Below, piece by piece: positions 8,594 through 16,492 of a stretch of DNA of 34,142 nucleotides. Source of the stretch: Hydrogenophilus sp. (lineage in GTDB: Bacteria; Pseudomonadota; Gammaproteobacteria; Burkholderiales; Thiobacillaceae); contig DYFK01000028.1 of NCBI GenBank assembly GCA_020725265.1, forward strand, positions 1 to 34,142, written 5' to 3'. The notes under the pieces are model-generated. The model was not told the DNA's origin and did no database searches. It saw only the letters and a program-made list of their open reading frames with translations. How positions within the stretch are numbered: position 1 is the stretch's first letter; every line of letters starts with the position of its first letter. A program made the position numbers and the translations under genes.

Positions 8594-10735
8594 ATGGAGT
8601 CCGCTGAGCTTGTCCTGGGTGCTCTGCCGGCGATTGCTCTGGGTGTCGCCGCGACGTGGTGGCTGAAGCGCCGCCCAGGTCATGGCGATATCCCCGAACC
8701 CAACCCGCCTCTTCCGCCCTCCCCCGCACGCTGGCCCGCGACCGCCCTCCCCGTCCTGAATGCCGAACGGATCATCGCCATGACCGGCGTGGCGCCGCTA
8801 CTCATCGAGGTCAGACGCGATTCCGGTCTCACCGATCCGACTTGGCAAACCCATGTAGTACCTGTCGTCCAGGCCGTGGCGGAGATGGTTCAGCAACTTC
8901 CCGCCTCAGAGGCCCATCACCACGCCGAGCCGGGTGGCCTGTTCGTGCACACGGTGGAAACCCTGCAGTATGCGGCCAAGTTGCGTCAAGGCCGCATCCT
9001 GCCCCCTGGAGCAGATATCGAGACCCAGGGTCGGACCCAGCACTTATGGACGGTGGGAATCTATATCGCCGCCCTGCTGCACGATATCGGCAAGCCGGTA
9101 TCCGATTTGCGGGTGACCTTGTTCTCCGATTCACATCCGGCCGGGGCACCCTGGCAGGCCCTGATGGGGTCCATGATTGAAGCGAAGTCCTCGGCCTATG
9201 TAGTGGATTTTCCGCGCGCCACAGAGCGCGATTATCAGGCCCATCAGCGCTTGGGCATTCAGCTGATACAGCGGCTTGTGCCCACCATTACGCGCCTCTG
9301 GCTCGGCAGCGATCCCACGTTACTTGGACAGTTGCTTGGTTACCTGTCCGGCGAGACACAAGGGCCGATCGCTGAGATCGTGCGCGCGGCGGAAGCGGAG
9401 AGCGTCCGGCGCAACTTGGCCACGGGGTCGAGGGTCCGCTTCGCGGTGGCCAAGACCACCCCGTTGATCGAATTACTGATGCTGGCGTTGCGCTCGATGC
9501 TGGCGGAGGGTGGACGCCTGCCCCTGAACCGGCCGGGTGCGGCCGGTTTCTGCGATGGCTCGGATGTCTGGTTCGCCGCCGTGCGGCTGGCCAACGAGGT
9601 GCGGGACTGGCTCAGGTTGTCCTATCCAGACGCGCCGGTACCGGGCGAGGCGATGAACGACCGGCTCTTCGACACTTGGCAGGAATATGGGGCCTGCAAG
9701 GTCAACCCGGACACCCAGGGCGCCGTGTGGGGCGCCCATATCGAATTCACGGGTGGCCAGACTTTTTACTTGGGGGCGCTGTTGCGCTTTCCCCTGGAGC
9801 TGCTCTACCCGGAACCAGCACTGTACCCGACCGTGTTGGCTGGTCGGATCCGGGTCAAGGCCGGGACATTGGCCTCTGCGTCGCCTGCAACACTAGGAGC
9901 AGATGATCCGGGCGGTCAGAACAAGGCCCTTTCCAGCCCGCCTATCTCCGATGAGACTCCCGTCGTGGCTAACGCGCCCCGCCTGCCGAGTGTCCAGAGC
10001 CTGGCCGGGGCAGCACCCAAGCCGACGCGCAAATCGGTTGGAAACTCCAAAGCCTCACCCATCGAAGTTCCAAAGTCAGACAACGCTGAGCCGACGGCAT
10101 CAGCCTCTTCGGAGGCCGACCGTGGGGAATTCCTGGACGATGAGGATTCCGCCAGCGCCGAAAAACCCCTTCCCGCCCGGCTTGCCGAACCTCCACGCCT
10201 CACCGGGGCCGTGGTTCCCCATGTCGCCCTCCCCAAGGAACCCTCGAAAAAGAATGGTGCCAAGAACAGTGCGACGCCATCGGATGCGGCCCTACGCTTC
10301 ATGGGCTGGCTGCAACAGGGACTGGCCGATGGCAGCCTGCCCTACAACACCGCCACGGCGCTGGTGCATTTCGTCAGGGTCAATCTCAGGGAGCAGGAAG
10401 AGACCATGATGTTGCTGGTCTCGCCCGCGGTCTTCCGTGCCTTCGCCGAGGCCTATGGCGACCAAGCCACCGGTGTCGATGGCGAGGTCGAGCCCAACAA
10501 GCTCGGCATGGGTATCCAGATGGCCTTTACCCAGGCTGGATGGCACCAGCCCGCCGCGCGCGGTCGCAACATCCATCGTTTCCAGGTGATCCGGCGCGGC
10601 GATAGCGGTGGCAGCCTGCTGAATGGCTTTCTGGTGCGCAACCCGGAGCAGTTCGTCAATCCGGTGCCGCCGGCCAACGAGCGCCTGCGCTACTGGAGCC
10701 AGCATGTCGGCGCGGACAAACCGGAAAAGCCGTGA
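8594..10735 (+). CDS. traI: MobH-family relaxase, TraI of PFGI-1/SXT-type ICEs
   Basis: This 713-residue protein is the nickase that starts conjugative transfer at oriT. An N-terminal hydrophobic helix spans about residues 5-23. The HD-phosphohydrolase-like catalytic domain of MobH relaxases follows, with HHH at 108-110, GGLFVHTVET including H119, and ALLHDIGKP with H163/D164. A low-complexity Pro/Ser/Ala-rich linker covers about 450-550. The conserved TraI C-terminal domain (about 555-690) begins ALRFMGWLQQGL. Start ATG 8594 has no strong ribosome site. The stop overlaps the coupling-protein start as GTGA, so they are translationally coupled. A LexA-like repressor gene lies divergently upstream. 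No frameshift was seen. The oriT itself was not identified; the 265 bases upstream are one candidate location. Confidence 0.9.
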   Translation: MESAELVLGALPAIALGVAATWWLKRRPGHGDIPEPNPPLPPSPARWPATALPVLNAERIIAMTGVAPLLIEVRRDSGLTDPTWQTHVVPVVQAVAEMVQQLPASEAHHHAEPGGLFVHTVETLQYAAKLRQGRILPPGADIETQGRTQHLWTVGIYIAALLHDIGKPVSDLRVTLFSDSHPAGAPWQALMGSMIEAKSSAYVVDFPRATERDYQAHQRLGIQLIQRLVPTITRLWLGSDPTLLGQLLGYLSGETQGPIAEIVRAAEAESVRRNLATGSRVRFAVAKTTPLIELLMLALRSMLAEGGRLPLNRPGAAGFCDGSDVWFAAVRLANEVRDWLRLSYPDAPVPGEAMNDRLFDTWQEYGACKVNPDTQGAVWGAHIEFTGGQTFYLGALLRFPLELLYPEPALYPTVLAGRIRVKAGTLASASPATLGADDPGGQNKALSSPPISDETPVVANAPRLPSVQSLAGAAPKPTRKSVGNSKASPIEVPKSDNAEPTASASSEADRGEFLDDEDSASAEKPLPARLAEPPRLTGAVVPHVALPKEPSKKNGAKNSATPSDAALRFMGWLQQGLADGSLPYNTATALVHFVRVNLREQEETMMLLVSPAVFRAFAEAYGDQATGVDGEVEPNKLGMGIQMAFTQAGWHQPAARGRNIHRFQVIRRGDSGGSLLNGFLVRNPEQFVNPVPPANERLRYWSQHVGADKPEKP

Positions 10736-12801
10736 GCTATCCGATCGAGAATCGCCTGCGCCCTCCCGTCGAACTGATTTCGGCGGGAAGCTTGTTCATC
10801 GGCTCCGCCGTCATGGCCGCCGCCCCGCCCTGGATCCCGGTGGGGCCGGAACTGTCCTGGAGCATGCCCCTCGTCTTGCTGGCGGGATCGGCCTGGCGGG
10901 CCAGCCAGGCCTGGGAGGTGATTCGCTACCAGGGCAACCTGCGCCTCCTAAAGCGGTATGCCCTGAAACCAAACGACCTTCCCTGGAGCAATGAAGTGCT
11001 GTTCCTGGGCATGGGGTTTCGCTGGACGGCGCTCCACACGCGCCGGCTGAACGATGCGATGCAGCCGAGAAACCGGCGCTACGTCGAGCCATCCTGGCTG
11101 TACCGGACCCTGCGACGCTTCGAGCGGAAGTACGAGCATCATCCCAACCCCAACATCCAAAGGCTGCGCGCATTGGTGCGTCGGGAGGCCTGGTGGAACC
11201 GGTGGGCGCCATTGCCCGATATCGGCGGCAATCCGGCCCTGCATGGGGTGGAGCCGAACGAAGAAGCCGTCGTCATGCCGCTGTCCGGCCGAGTCGGACA
11301 CACCCTGGTGTTGGGGACGACCCGGGTGGGCAAGACCAGGCTCGCGGAGCTTCTGATCACCCAGGACATCCGGCGAGGCGACGTGGTGATCGCCTTCGAC
11401 CCCAAGGGCGACGCCGACCTGCTCATCCGGATGTATGTCGAGGCCCGCCGCGCCGGCCGGACGTTCCATGTCTTCCATCTCGGGTTCCCGCACATCTCGG
11501 CCCGCTACAACCCCATCGGGGCATTTTCGCGCATTACCGAAGTGGCCACCCGGACAGCCGAGCCCCTGCCCTCGGAAGGCAATTCGGCCGCCTTCAAGGA
11601 ATTCGTCTGGCGTTTCGTCAACGTCCTGGCCAAGGCCATGACCACCCTGGGCGAGCGGCCCGATTTCCAGAGCATCTATGCCTACGCGGTGGATACCGAG
11701 TCTCTGGCGGTGCGCTATTTCACCTGGTGGCTGGACCGAGTCCGGCCGGGCTGGCAGGCCGAGGTCACGGAACTGGAATCTGCCCAGGCGAAGCTGCTCA
11801 ACGAGGCCTCGAAGAAAAGCGGCCGTTCCCTGCGGACGATGGCGATCATGGGGTTCATCCGCGACAACGAACTGCGCGACCCCGTGGCCGACGCCCTGCG
11901 CTCGGTCCTGAGCAACGACCGGACCTACTTCGAGAAGCTGGTATCGAGCCTCTACCCCCTGTTGGAGAAGCTGACCACCGGCAAGATCGCCGACCTGATC
12001 TCCCCCGACTATGCGAATCTGGACGATCCCCGGCCGATCATCGACTGGATGGGCGTCATCAACCAAGGCGCCGTGGTCTATATCGGTCTCGACTCGCTCT
12101 CGGATCATGAGGTTGCCGGCGCGATCGGCACGGCCATGTTCGCCGACCTGACCAGCGTCGCCGGCCAGATCTACAAGTTCGGCGTCGGCGCCGGTCAGCT
12201 ATCCCCCGGCAAGCGCAAGCTGGCGCTGCATGTCGACGAGTTCAACGAATTGGTCGGCGATTCGTTCGTGCCCATGGTCAACAAGGCCGGCGGTGCCGGT
12301 TACCAGGTCACCGCCTACACCCAGACCTGGCACGACGTGGAGGCCAAGGTGGGCGATGCCGCCAAGGCGATGCAGATCGGCGGCAACTTCAACACCCGCA
12401 TCATGCTGCGGGTCGAGAACACCGAAACCGCCGAAATCCTGACCGAGAAATTGCCCGAGGTCGAGGTGCCCAGCATCCAGGTGGCATCCATGGCCAGCGA
12501 CTCCAACGACCCCACCGACTTCGCCGAATTCCAGAGCCGCAATGAGGACCGCATCACCATCGAGCGGCTACCCATGCTGACGCCGGCCGACCTGGTCCAG
12601 TTACCCAAGGGTCAGGCCTTCGCCCTGATCGACGGCGGCCAGCTCTGGAAAATCCGCATCCCCTTGGCGGATACCCTGGACGAGGTGGACGTCCCCACCG
12701 ATATCGAAGACATGGCCCACCAGATGCGTGCCCTATCCACCGCGCATGGAACGGCCTCGCAAGGGGAGTTAACCGTCCCAGGAAAAGGGAGTGGCTGGTA
12801 A
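10732..12801 (+). CDS. traD: Type IV coupling protein, TraD of PFGI-1/SXT-type ICEs
   Basis: This 689-residue ATPase couples the relaxosome to the type IV secretion channel. Hydrophobic N-terminal helices lie at about residues 15-30 and 42-58. Walker A is GTTRVGKT at 195-202, and Walker B is LALHVDEF with D502/E503. A VirD4/TraD-type ATPase core fills the middle. The start is the GTG at 10732, sharing four bases with the relaxase stop. The stop overlaps the next gene by one base (TAATG). Gene order and sequence match the relaxase-TraD-membrane protein set of integrative conjugative elements. The frame is intact. Confidence 0.92.
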   Translation: MSYPIENRLRPPVELISAGSLFIGSAVMAAAPPWIPVGPELSWSMPLVLLAGSAWRASQAWEVIRYQGNLRLLKRYALKPNDLPWSNEVLFLGMGFRWTALHTRRLNDAMQPRNRRYVEPSWLYRTLRRFERKYEHHPNPNIQRLRALVRREAWWNRWAPLPDIGGNPALHGVEPNEEAVVMPLSGRVGHTLVLGTTRVGKTRLAELLITQDIRRGDVVIAFDPKGDADLLIRMYVEARRAGRTFHVFHLGFPHISARYNPIGAFSRITEVATRTAEPLPSEGNSAAFKEFVWRFVNVLAKAMTTLGERPDFQSIYAYAVDTESLAVRYFTWWLDRVRPGWQAEVTELESAQAKLLNEASKKSGRSLRTMAIMGFIRDNELRDPVADALRSVLSNDRTYFEKLVSSLYPLLEKLTTGKIADLISPDYANLDDPRPIIDWMGVINQGAVVYIGLDSLSDHEVAGAIGTAMFADLTSVAGQIYKFGVGAGQLSPGKRKLALHVDEFNELVGDSFVPMVNKAGGAGYQVTAYTQTWHDVEAKVGDAAKAMQIGGNFNTRIMLRVENTETAEILTEKLPEVEVPSIQVASMASDSNDPTDFAEFQSRNEDRITIERLPMLTPADLVQLPKGQAFALIDGGQLWKIRIPLADTLDEVDVPTDIEDMAHQMRALSTAHGTASQGELTVPGKGSGW

Positions 12802-13502
12802 TGGCCGGAGATGGCGCGGCGATAGACATCGGGGTTACCAAGGCCATCACGGCCCCCTTCAAGATCGCCGCCTTCCTGGCGATCGGTTTCTTCGTGATCC
12901 TGGTCGGCCGCATGGCCATCGATGTGTGGGTGTTGGCGGATGCCAAGGATCGACTCGAAGCCCCTGCCGTGATCATCGACCGCGAGATGGCCAGGGCGGC
13001 CGCCGCTCCGGATTTCATGGGATCGACCCATGACCGGGCAATCTCCTGGGCGGACTTCATCACGGAATGGTTCTATCGCAAACTGGGGCTGTTGAGACAC
13101 ATGGAGGAAGATCAATCCCGGTTGGGCATGACTGATCAGGCTGTACAGCGTGGGGTCCGCTCAATGGACTTCGCCATCACCAGAACGCTCACCGGCTCTC
13201 AGGTGATCTCGATCCGCGCCGCGATCATGGTTTCCTACCTGCCCTGGATCGGCTTCATTTACCTGCTCGCCTTTGTGGATGGCGCCATCGAACGCACCCG
13301 GCGCAAGTTCGGCGCCGGGCGCGAATCGTCGACGGTCTATCACCGCGCGAAATACTTTCAGGTGACCATGGCAACCGTGGTGTCGGCCGCCTACCTGTGG
13401 TGGCCTGGCGATGTGGATCCGTTGTTGATCCTTGTTCCGACGACACTTGCCTGCGCTGCCCTGGCCAGGCTTCAAGCCAAGTATTACAAGAAGTACATCT
13501 AG
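12801..13502 (+). CDS. ICE membrane protein of the PFL_4697/DUF4400 type
   Basis: This 233-residue integral membrane protein follows TraD in many PFGI-1-class integrative conjugative elements. Hydrophobic segments lie near residues 17-40 (ITAPFKIAAFLAIGFFVILVG), 135-155 (SIRAAIMVSYLPWIGFIYLLAF), 190-205 and 208-225. The start codon overlaps the coupling-protein stop by one base. Its molecular role is not established; the context implies a part in transfer or mating-pair assembly. It is the last transfer gene present, and the integration module begins about 130 bases later. Family membership is judged from sequence character and neighbours rather than a diagnostic motif. Confidence 0.75.
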   Translation: MAGDGAAIDIGVTKAITAPFKIAAFLAIGFFVILVGRMAIDVWVLADAKDRLEAPAVIIDREMARAAAAPDFMGSTHDRAISWADFITEWFYRKLGLLRHMEEDQSRLGMTDQAVQRGVRSMDFAITRTLTGSQVISIRAAIMVSYLPWIGFIYLLAFVDGAIERTRRKFGAGRESSTVYHRAKYFQVTMATVVSAAYLWWPGDVDPLLILVPTTLACAALARLQAKYYKKYI

Positions 13503-13564
13503 GCCGTTCATGGTGGCAAACGCGGTTACAGCGAAGCACCTGACCAAGTCCGCCAATTAACGCT

Positions 13565-13593
13565 TTGTGTATACCATTGCATATGTTTATACT
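13565..13593 (+). promoter_or_regulatory. Promoter of the excisionase/integrase module
   Basis: TTGTGT (13565-13570) and TATACT (13588-13593) are separated by 17 bases in an AT-rich gap. The -10 matches five of six consensus bases and the -35 three of six. It reads toward the micro-ORF, the excisionase-like gene and the integrase. GTATA...TATAC around 13569-13592 is an imperfect dyad that could bind a regulator. Confidence 0.45.
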
Positions 13594-13628
13594 TTCCAGC
13601 GAGGTATTTACAAAGGCAGGTACGCATC

Positions 13629-13712
13629 ATGAACAAGGCGAACGACCCAACTGAAGCCCTGAATTCAGTCCCTATGGCGGGAATAACACTCAAATATCTG
13701 GAACGGCCATGA
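13629..13712 (+). CDS. Possible 27-residue leader peptide coupled to the excisionase gene
   Basis: A micro-ORF of 27 codons begins MNKANDPTEAL and ends GGCCATGA. Its TGA overlaps the ATG of the downstream HTH gene (13709). An AGGCAGG about ten bases upstream could serve as a weak ribosome site. The downstream gene has no obvious ribosome site of its own, so translation may be coupled through this overlap. There is no recognisable domain. It could be a chance ORF; the overlap, the missing downstream ribosome site and a plausible upstream promoter are the only support. Confidence 0.35.
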   Translation: MNKANDPTEALNSVPMAGITLKYLERP

Positions 13713-14083
13713 CAGTGCTGCTCTGGAGTCTGGAGGAAGCCGCGCACCAGCTTGGGGAAGTCTCCACACGAACAGTTCGCCGAATGGTGGAACGCGGGGA
13801 ATTGCCGACCGTATCGGTTGGCCGCCGCATCATGCTGCCGGCGAATGCCGTCCGCGAATGGGTAGAACGTCACACGCAATCCGCGCATAATTTAAGCGCG
13901 GGGCAGGGTGTGCTGAAGGAGGGCACATGCCAAAACGCAAACGAGACCAGGACGGGATCTTCGAACGTTCTGACTCTCCGTACTACTGGGCGTCGTACAC
14001 CGACGCAAGCGGCCAGAGAGTTAGATGCTCTACTGGCATCCGTAAATCAACCGCAGGCCGCAGAGAAGCGGAAGCGCTGTTAG
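13709..14083 (+). CDS. Excisionase-like helix-turn-helix protein
   Basis: The first 55 or so residues form an excisionase/AlpA-type HTH: WSLEEAAHQLGEVSTRTVRRMVERGELPTVSVGRRIMLPANAVREWV. Proteins of this type direct excision by bending att DNA or regulate the integrase. The frame stays open for 124 residues and overlaps the integrase start by about 157 bases. The last 50 residues, inside the overlap, look unlike a conserved domain. Either the protein is genuinely extended, or a shorter ancestral gene lost its stop. The start ATG 13709 overlaps the micro-ORF stop. The HTH is clear; the role as recombination directionality factor is inferred from position. Confidence 0.7.
   Translation: MTVLLWSLEEAAHQLGEVSTRTVRRMVERGELPTVSVGRRIMLPANAVREWVERHTQSAHNLSAGQGVLKEGTCQNANETRTGSSNVLTLRTTGRRTPTQAARELDALLASVNQPQAAEKRKRC
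13916..13923 (+). promoter_or_regulatory. Strong Shine-Dalgarno of the integrase gene
   Basis: AAGGAGGG ends three bases before ATG 13927. It is an unusually strong but tightly spaced ribosome site inside the preceding HTH reading frame. It fixes the integrase start. Confidence 0.7.
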
Positions 14084-15036
14084 CCAAGTGGAAACTGGAG
14101 GCCCACGAGGTCAAACATTGGAATCGGGAGCCATCGCGTAGTTTTGAGGACGTGATGGTGGAGTACATGCGCGAGGCAGTAAATCGACGCAGTGCTGAGT
14201 CCATCCGTTGTTTCGTCAAGGAGTTGCGCACGTCCTTTGCTGGTCGGGCCATGGAAGAACTGAGAGCTGCGGATATTGCCGCCCATATCTACCGGCGCCG
14301 GGAGGATGGGCTGGCGAATAGCTCGATCAATCGCGAGCTTGAAGTGCTGTCAGCAGCGATCAACCATGTCCGCAACAAGCTGGAATGGGGGTTACCCAAC
14401 CCAGTCACCGGCCGAATGCTCAAAGAGCCCGAGGCGAGGGTAAGGTGGATCACCCGTGATGAATCCGTCCGACTGCTGGCGGCAGCAAAAGAATCACGCT
14501 CAGCATACCTGGCGGACCTGTTCACACTTGCTCTCAACACGGGCATGAGACGGGAAGAAATGCTTGGCTTGGAGTGGAAGCGGGTCGACCTTCATGCTGG
14601 TTTGATCCACTTGGAAGCGCATCACACCAAAAGCGGAAAACGGAGAAGCGTGCCGATGAACAGAACGGCACGCGAGGCAATCATAGCTCAGGCACGATAC
14701 CGAGCGACTCATTGCCCCGACTCACCATGGGTGTTCTGCAAGCAGAACGGGAAACGCATCAATGACGCACGCAAGGGCTTTCTCGCCGCTTGCGAGAAGG
14801 CAGGAATCGAGAACTTCCGGTTCCACGACTTGCGTCATACATGCGCAGCCTGGTTGGTATCGGCTGGCGTGCCGTTGTCCGAGGTGCGTGATCTACTTGG
14901 GCATTCCTCAGTCGCGATGACTGAGCGATATGCTCACTTGGCACCGGAGCGAGTGAGGAACGCCGTAGCGATATTGGATGCAGTACCCAATGAGTCACGT
15001 TTTAGTCACGTTGATTTGGAACTCGCGACTGGATGA
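13927..15036 (+). CDS. int: Tyrosine recombinase/integrase of the element
   Basis: This 369-residue phage-type integrase joins the element to the chromosome. An N-terminal arm/core-binding region covers about 1-165 and a catalytic domain about 170-350. The catalytic set is complete: R208 in TGMRREE, K235 in TKSGK, H300 and R303 in HDLRHT, H326 in LLGHSS, and the nucleophile Y335 in ERYAHL. The start is set by the strong ribosome site at 13916-13923. The stop lies 18 bases from the stop codon of the oppositely transcribed DUF1015 gene, placing the att site close by. No damage is visible, so integration/excision function is plausible. Confidence 0.95.
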   Translation: MPKRKRDQDGIFERSDSPYYWASYTDASGQRVRCSTGIRKSTAGRREAEALLAKWKLEAHEVKHWNREPSRSFEDVMVEYMREAVNRRSAESIRCFVKELRTSFAGRAMEELRAADIAAHIYRRREDGLANSSINRELEVLSAAINHVRNKLEWGLPNPVTGRMLKEPEARVRWITRDESVRLLAAAKESRSAYLADLFTLALNTGMRREEMLGLEWKRVDLHAGLIHLEAHHTKSGKRRSVPMNRTAREAIIAQARYRATHCPDSPWVFCKQNGKRINDARKGFLAACEKAGIENFRFHDLRHTCAAWLVSAGVPLSEVRDLLGHSSVAMTERYAHLAPERVRNAVAILDAVPNESRFSHVDLELATG

Positions 15037-15075
15037 CGCTGTAACCGCATGTTTTCATTTGAGAATATGCGAAGC
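15037..15075. other. Putative element-chromosome junction (att) at the 3' end of the DUF1015 gene
   Basis: The integrase gene stops at 15036 and the DUF1015 stop codon occupies 15055-15057 on the minus strand. Integrases commonly sit beside their attachment site, and the sequence changes here from mixed to uniformly high GC. The core probably lies in or next to the last codons of DUF1015. The other junction is outside the window, so the direct repeat that would define att cannot be seen. Confidence 0.4.
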
Positions 15076-16320
15076 CATGCCGTCGGCCAGCTTGGGCTCG
15101 AACCAGGTCGATTTCGGCGGCATCACCTCGTTGGCGTCGGCGACCGCCATCAGATCCCGCATGCCGGTCGGATGCAGCGAGAAGGCCAGCGCCATCTCGC
15201 CGGAGTCGACGCGTTTCTCCAGTTCGCCCAGGCCGCGGATGCCGCCGACGAAATCGATGCGCTTGTCGCGGCGCGGATCGTCGATGCCGAGCACCGGGGC
15301 GATCAGGTTGTTCTGCAACAGGCTGACGTCGAGCCGGCCGACCGGATCGTCGGCCGGGATCAGGTCGGCGCGAATGGTCAGGCGCATCCAGCGGCCGTTC
15401 AGGTACAGACCGAATTCGCCCGGACGCGCCGGCTTCACCGCCGAATCAGCCATCTCGATCATGAAATTCTCGGCGACCCGGGCCATGAACCCGGGTTCGT
15501 CCAGGCCGTTCAGATCCTTGATCACGCGGTTGTAATCCATGATCCGCATCTGGTGGTGCGGGAAGATCACCGACAGGAAATGGTTGTAGGCCTCGTCGCC
15601 GGCATGGCCGGCGTTGGCCGCCTTGCGCGCGGCGGCGATCCGGCTGGCGGAGGCGGAGCGGTGATGGCCGTCGGCGATGTAGAGCGCGGGCATCGCCGCG
15701 AACAGCGCGGTCAAGCGCTCGATGGTGGCGCTGTCGCGGATCGCCCACAGGGTGTGGCGCACGCGGTCGCCGGCCAGCCAGTCAGCGATGCCGTCGGCAT
15801 CGGCTTCGCCGCGCGTGGCCTCGGCCAGGATGGCGTCGACCTCCGGCGCCGACGGATAGGCCAACAGCACCGGGCCGGTCTGGGCGTCGAGGGCGTCGAT
15901 CTGGCGGACCCGGTCGTCTTCCTTGTCCGGACGCGTGAACTCGTGCTTGCGGATGCGGTTGCTGTCGTAGTCAGCGACGCTGGCGGCGGCCACCAGGCCG
16001 GTTTGGACGTGATCGCCCATGATCAGGCGGTAGGCGTAGTAGCAGGGCTGGTCGTCGCGGACCAGCACGCCGGCGGCGCGCATGTGGTCGAGGTTCTCGC
16101 GCGCCTTGGCGTAGACCTCGGGCGCGTAGGGGTCGGTGCCGGCCGGCAAATCGATTTCCGGCTTGGAGATGTGCAGGAAGCTCCACGGCCGACCTTCCGC
16201 CAGCGCCCGTGCCTCGTCGGTGTTGAGCACGTCGTAGGGCGGCGCGATGACTTCCGGCGCGCGGCCAGGGGCGGGACGGAGGGCGGCGAAGGGGACGACG
16301 AGCGGGCGGGTGGCGGTCAT
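15055..16320 (-). CDS. DUF1015 family protein
   Basis: This 421-residue protein is a full-length member of the DUF1015 (COG4198) family, whose biochemical function is not established. Conserved segments include APPYDVLN near the start, the YIADGHHRS motif in the middle, and MPPKSTWFEPKLADG near the end. It starts at ATG 16320 and shares a 172-base upstream region with the divergent kinase operon. Its 3' end abuts the integrase of the mobile element. The ending after the conserved WFEPKL block looks normal, so integration has apparently preserved or recreated the coding end. Neighbours give no clue to its role. Confidence 0.9.
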   Translation of the reverse strand: MTATRPLVVPFAALRPAPGRAPEVIAPPYDVLNTDEARALAEGRPWSFLHISKPEIDLPAGTDPYAPEVYAKARENLDHMRAAGVLVRDDQPCYYAYRLIMGDHVQTGLVAAASVADYDSNRIRKHEFTRPDKEDDRVRQIDALDAQTGPVLLAYPSAPEVDAILAEATRGEADADGIADWLAGDRVRHTLWAIRDSATIERLTALFAAMPALYIADGHHRSASASRIAAARKAANAGHAGDEAYNHFLSVIFPHHQMRIMDYNRVIKDLNGLDEPGFMARVAENFMIEMADSAVKPARPGEFGLYLNGRWMRLTIRADLIPADDPVGRLDVSLLQNNLIAPVLGIDDPRRDKRIDFVGGIRGLGELEKRVDSGEMALAFSLHPTGMRDLMAVADANEVMPPKSTWFEPKLADGMASHILK

Positions 16321-16492
16321 GGGCGTTCCGGTTCGAAAAAGGCGATTTTATCGCGCCGGCAAATCCCGGGCGCGAGCTTCCATCGCGCGCCGGCTTGCGC
16401 GTCGTATCCGCGCAAGCCCGTCCGCGTAGGCCTCCACGCCCCTTGGCCCTGGCCGGCCCGGAAGTGGCGCCAAGGGCCACCGGCGCCCATTC

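Noticed and set aside
13769..13779. CGAACAGTTCG inside the excisionase-like gene as a second SOS box
   Set aside because: The arms match but the spacing is one base instead of four, so a LexA-like dimer would not bind in the same way. It also lies within the coding sequence.
13963..13970. GAACGTTC in the integrase start region, also present in the repressor operator (8346-8353)
   Set aside because: An eight-base match is likely enough by chance in 34 kb, and the full CGAAC-N4-GTTCG pattern is absent.
16342..16354. GCGAT-TTT-ATCGC upstream of DUF1015/kinase, and GGCGATTATCGCC at 32333-32345
   Set aside because: Both are small dyads in divergent promoter regions and could be operators. They differ in spacing, are only two cases and have no linked regulator, so no common site is claimed.
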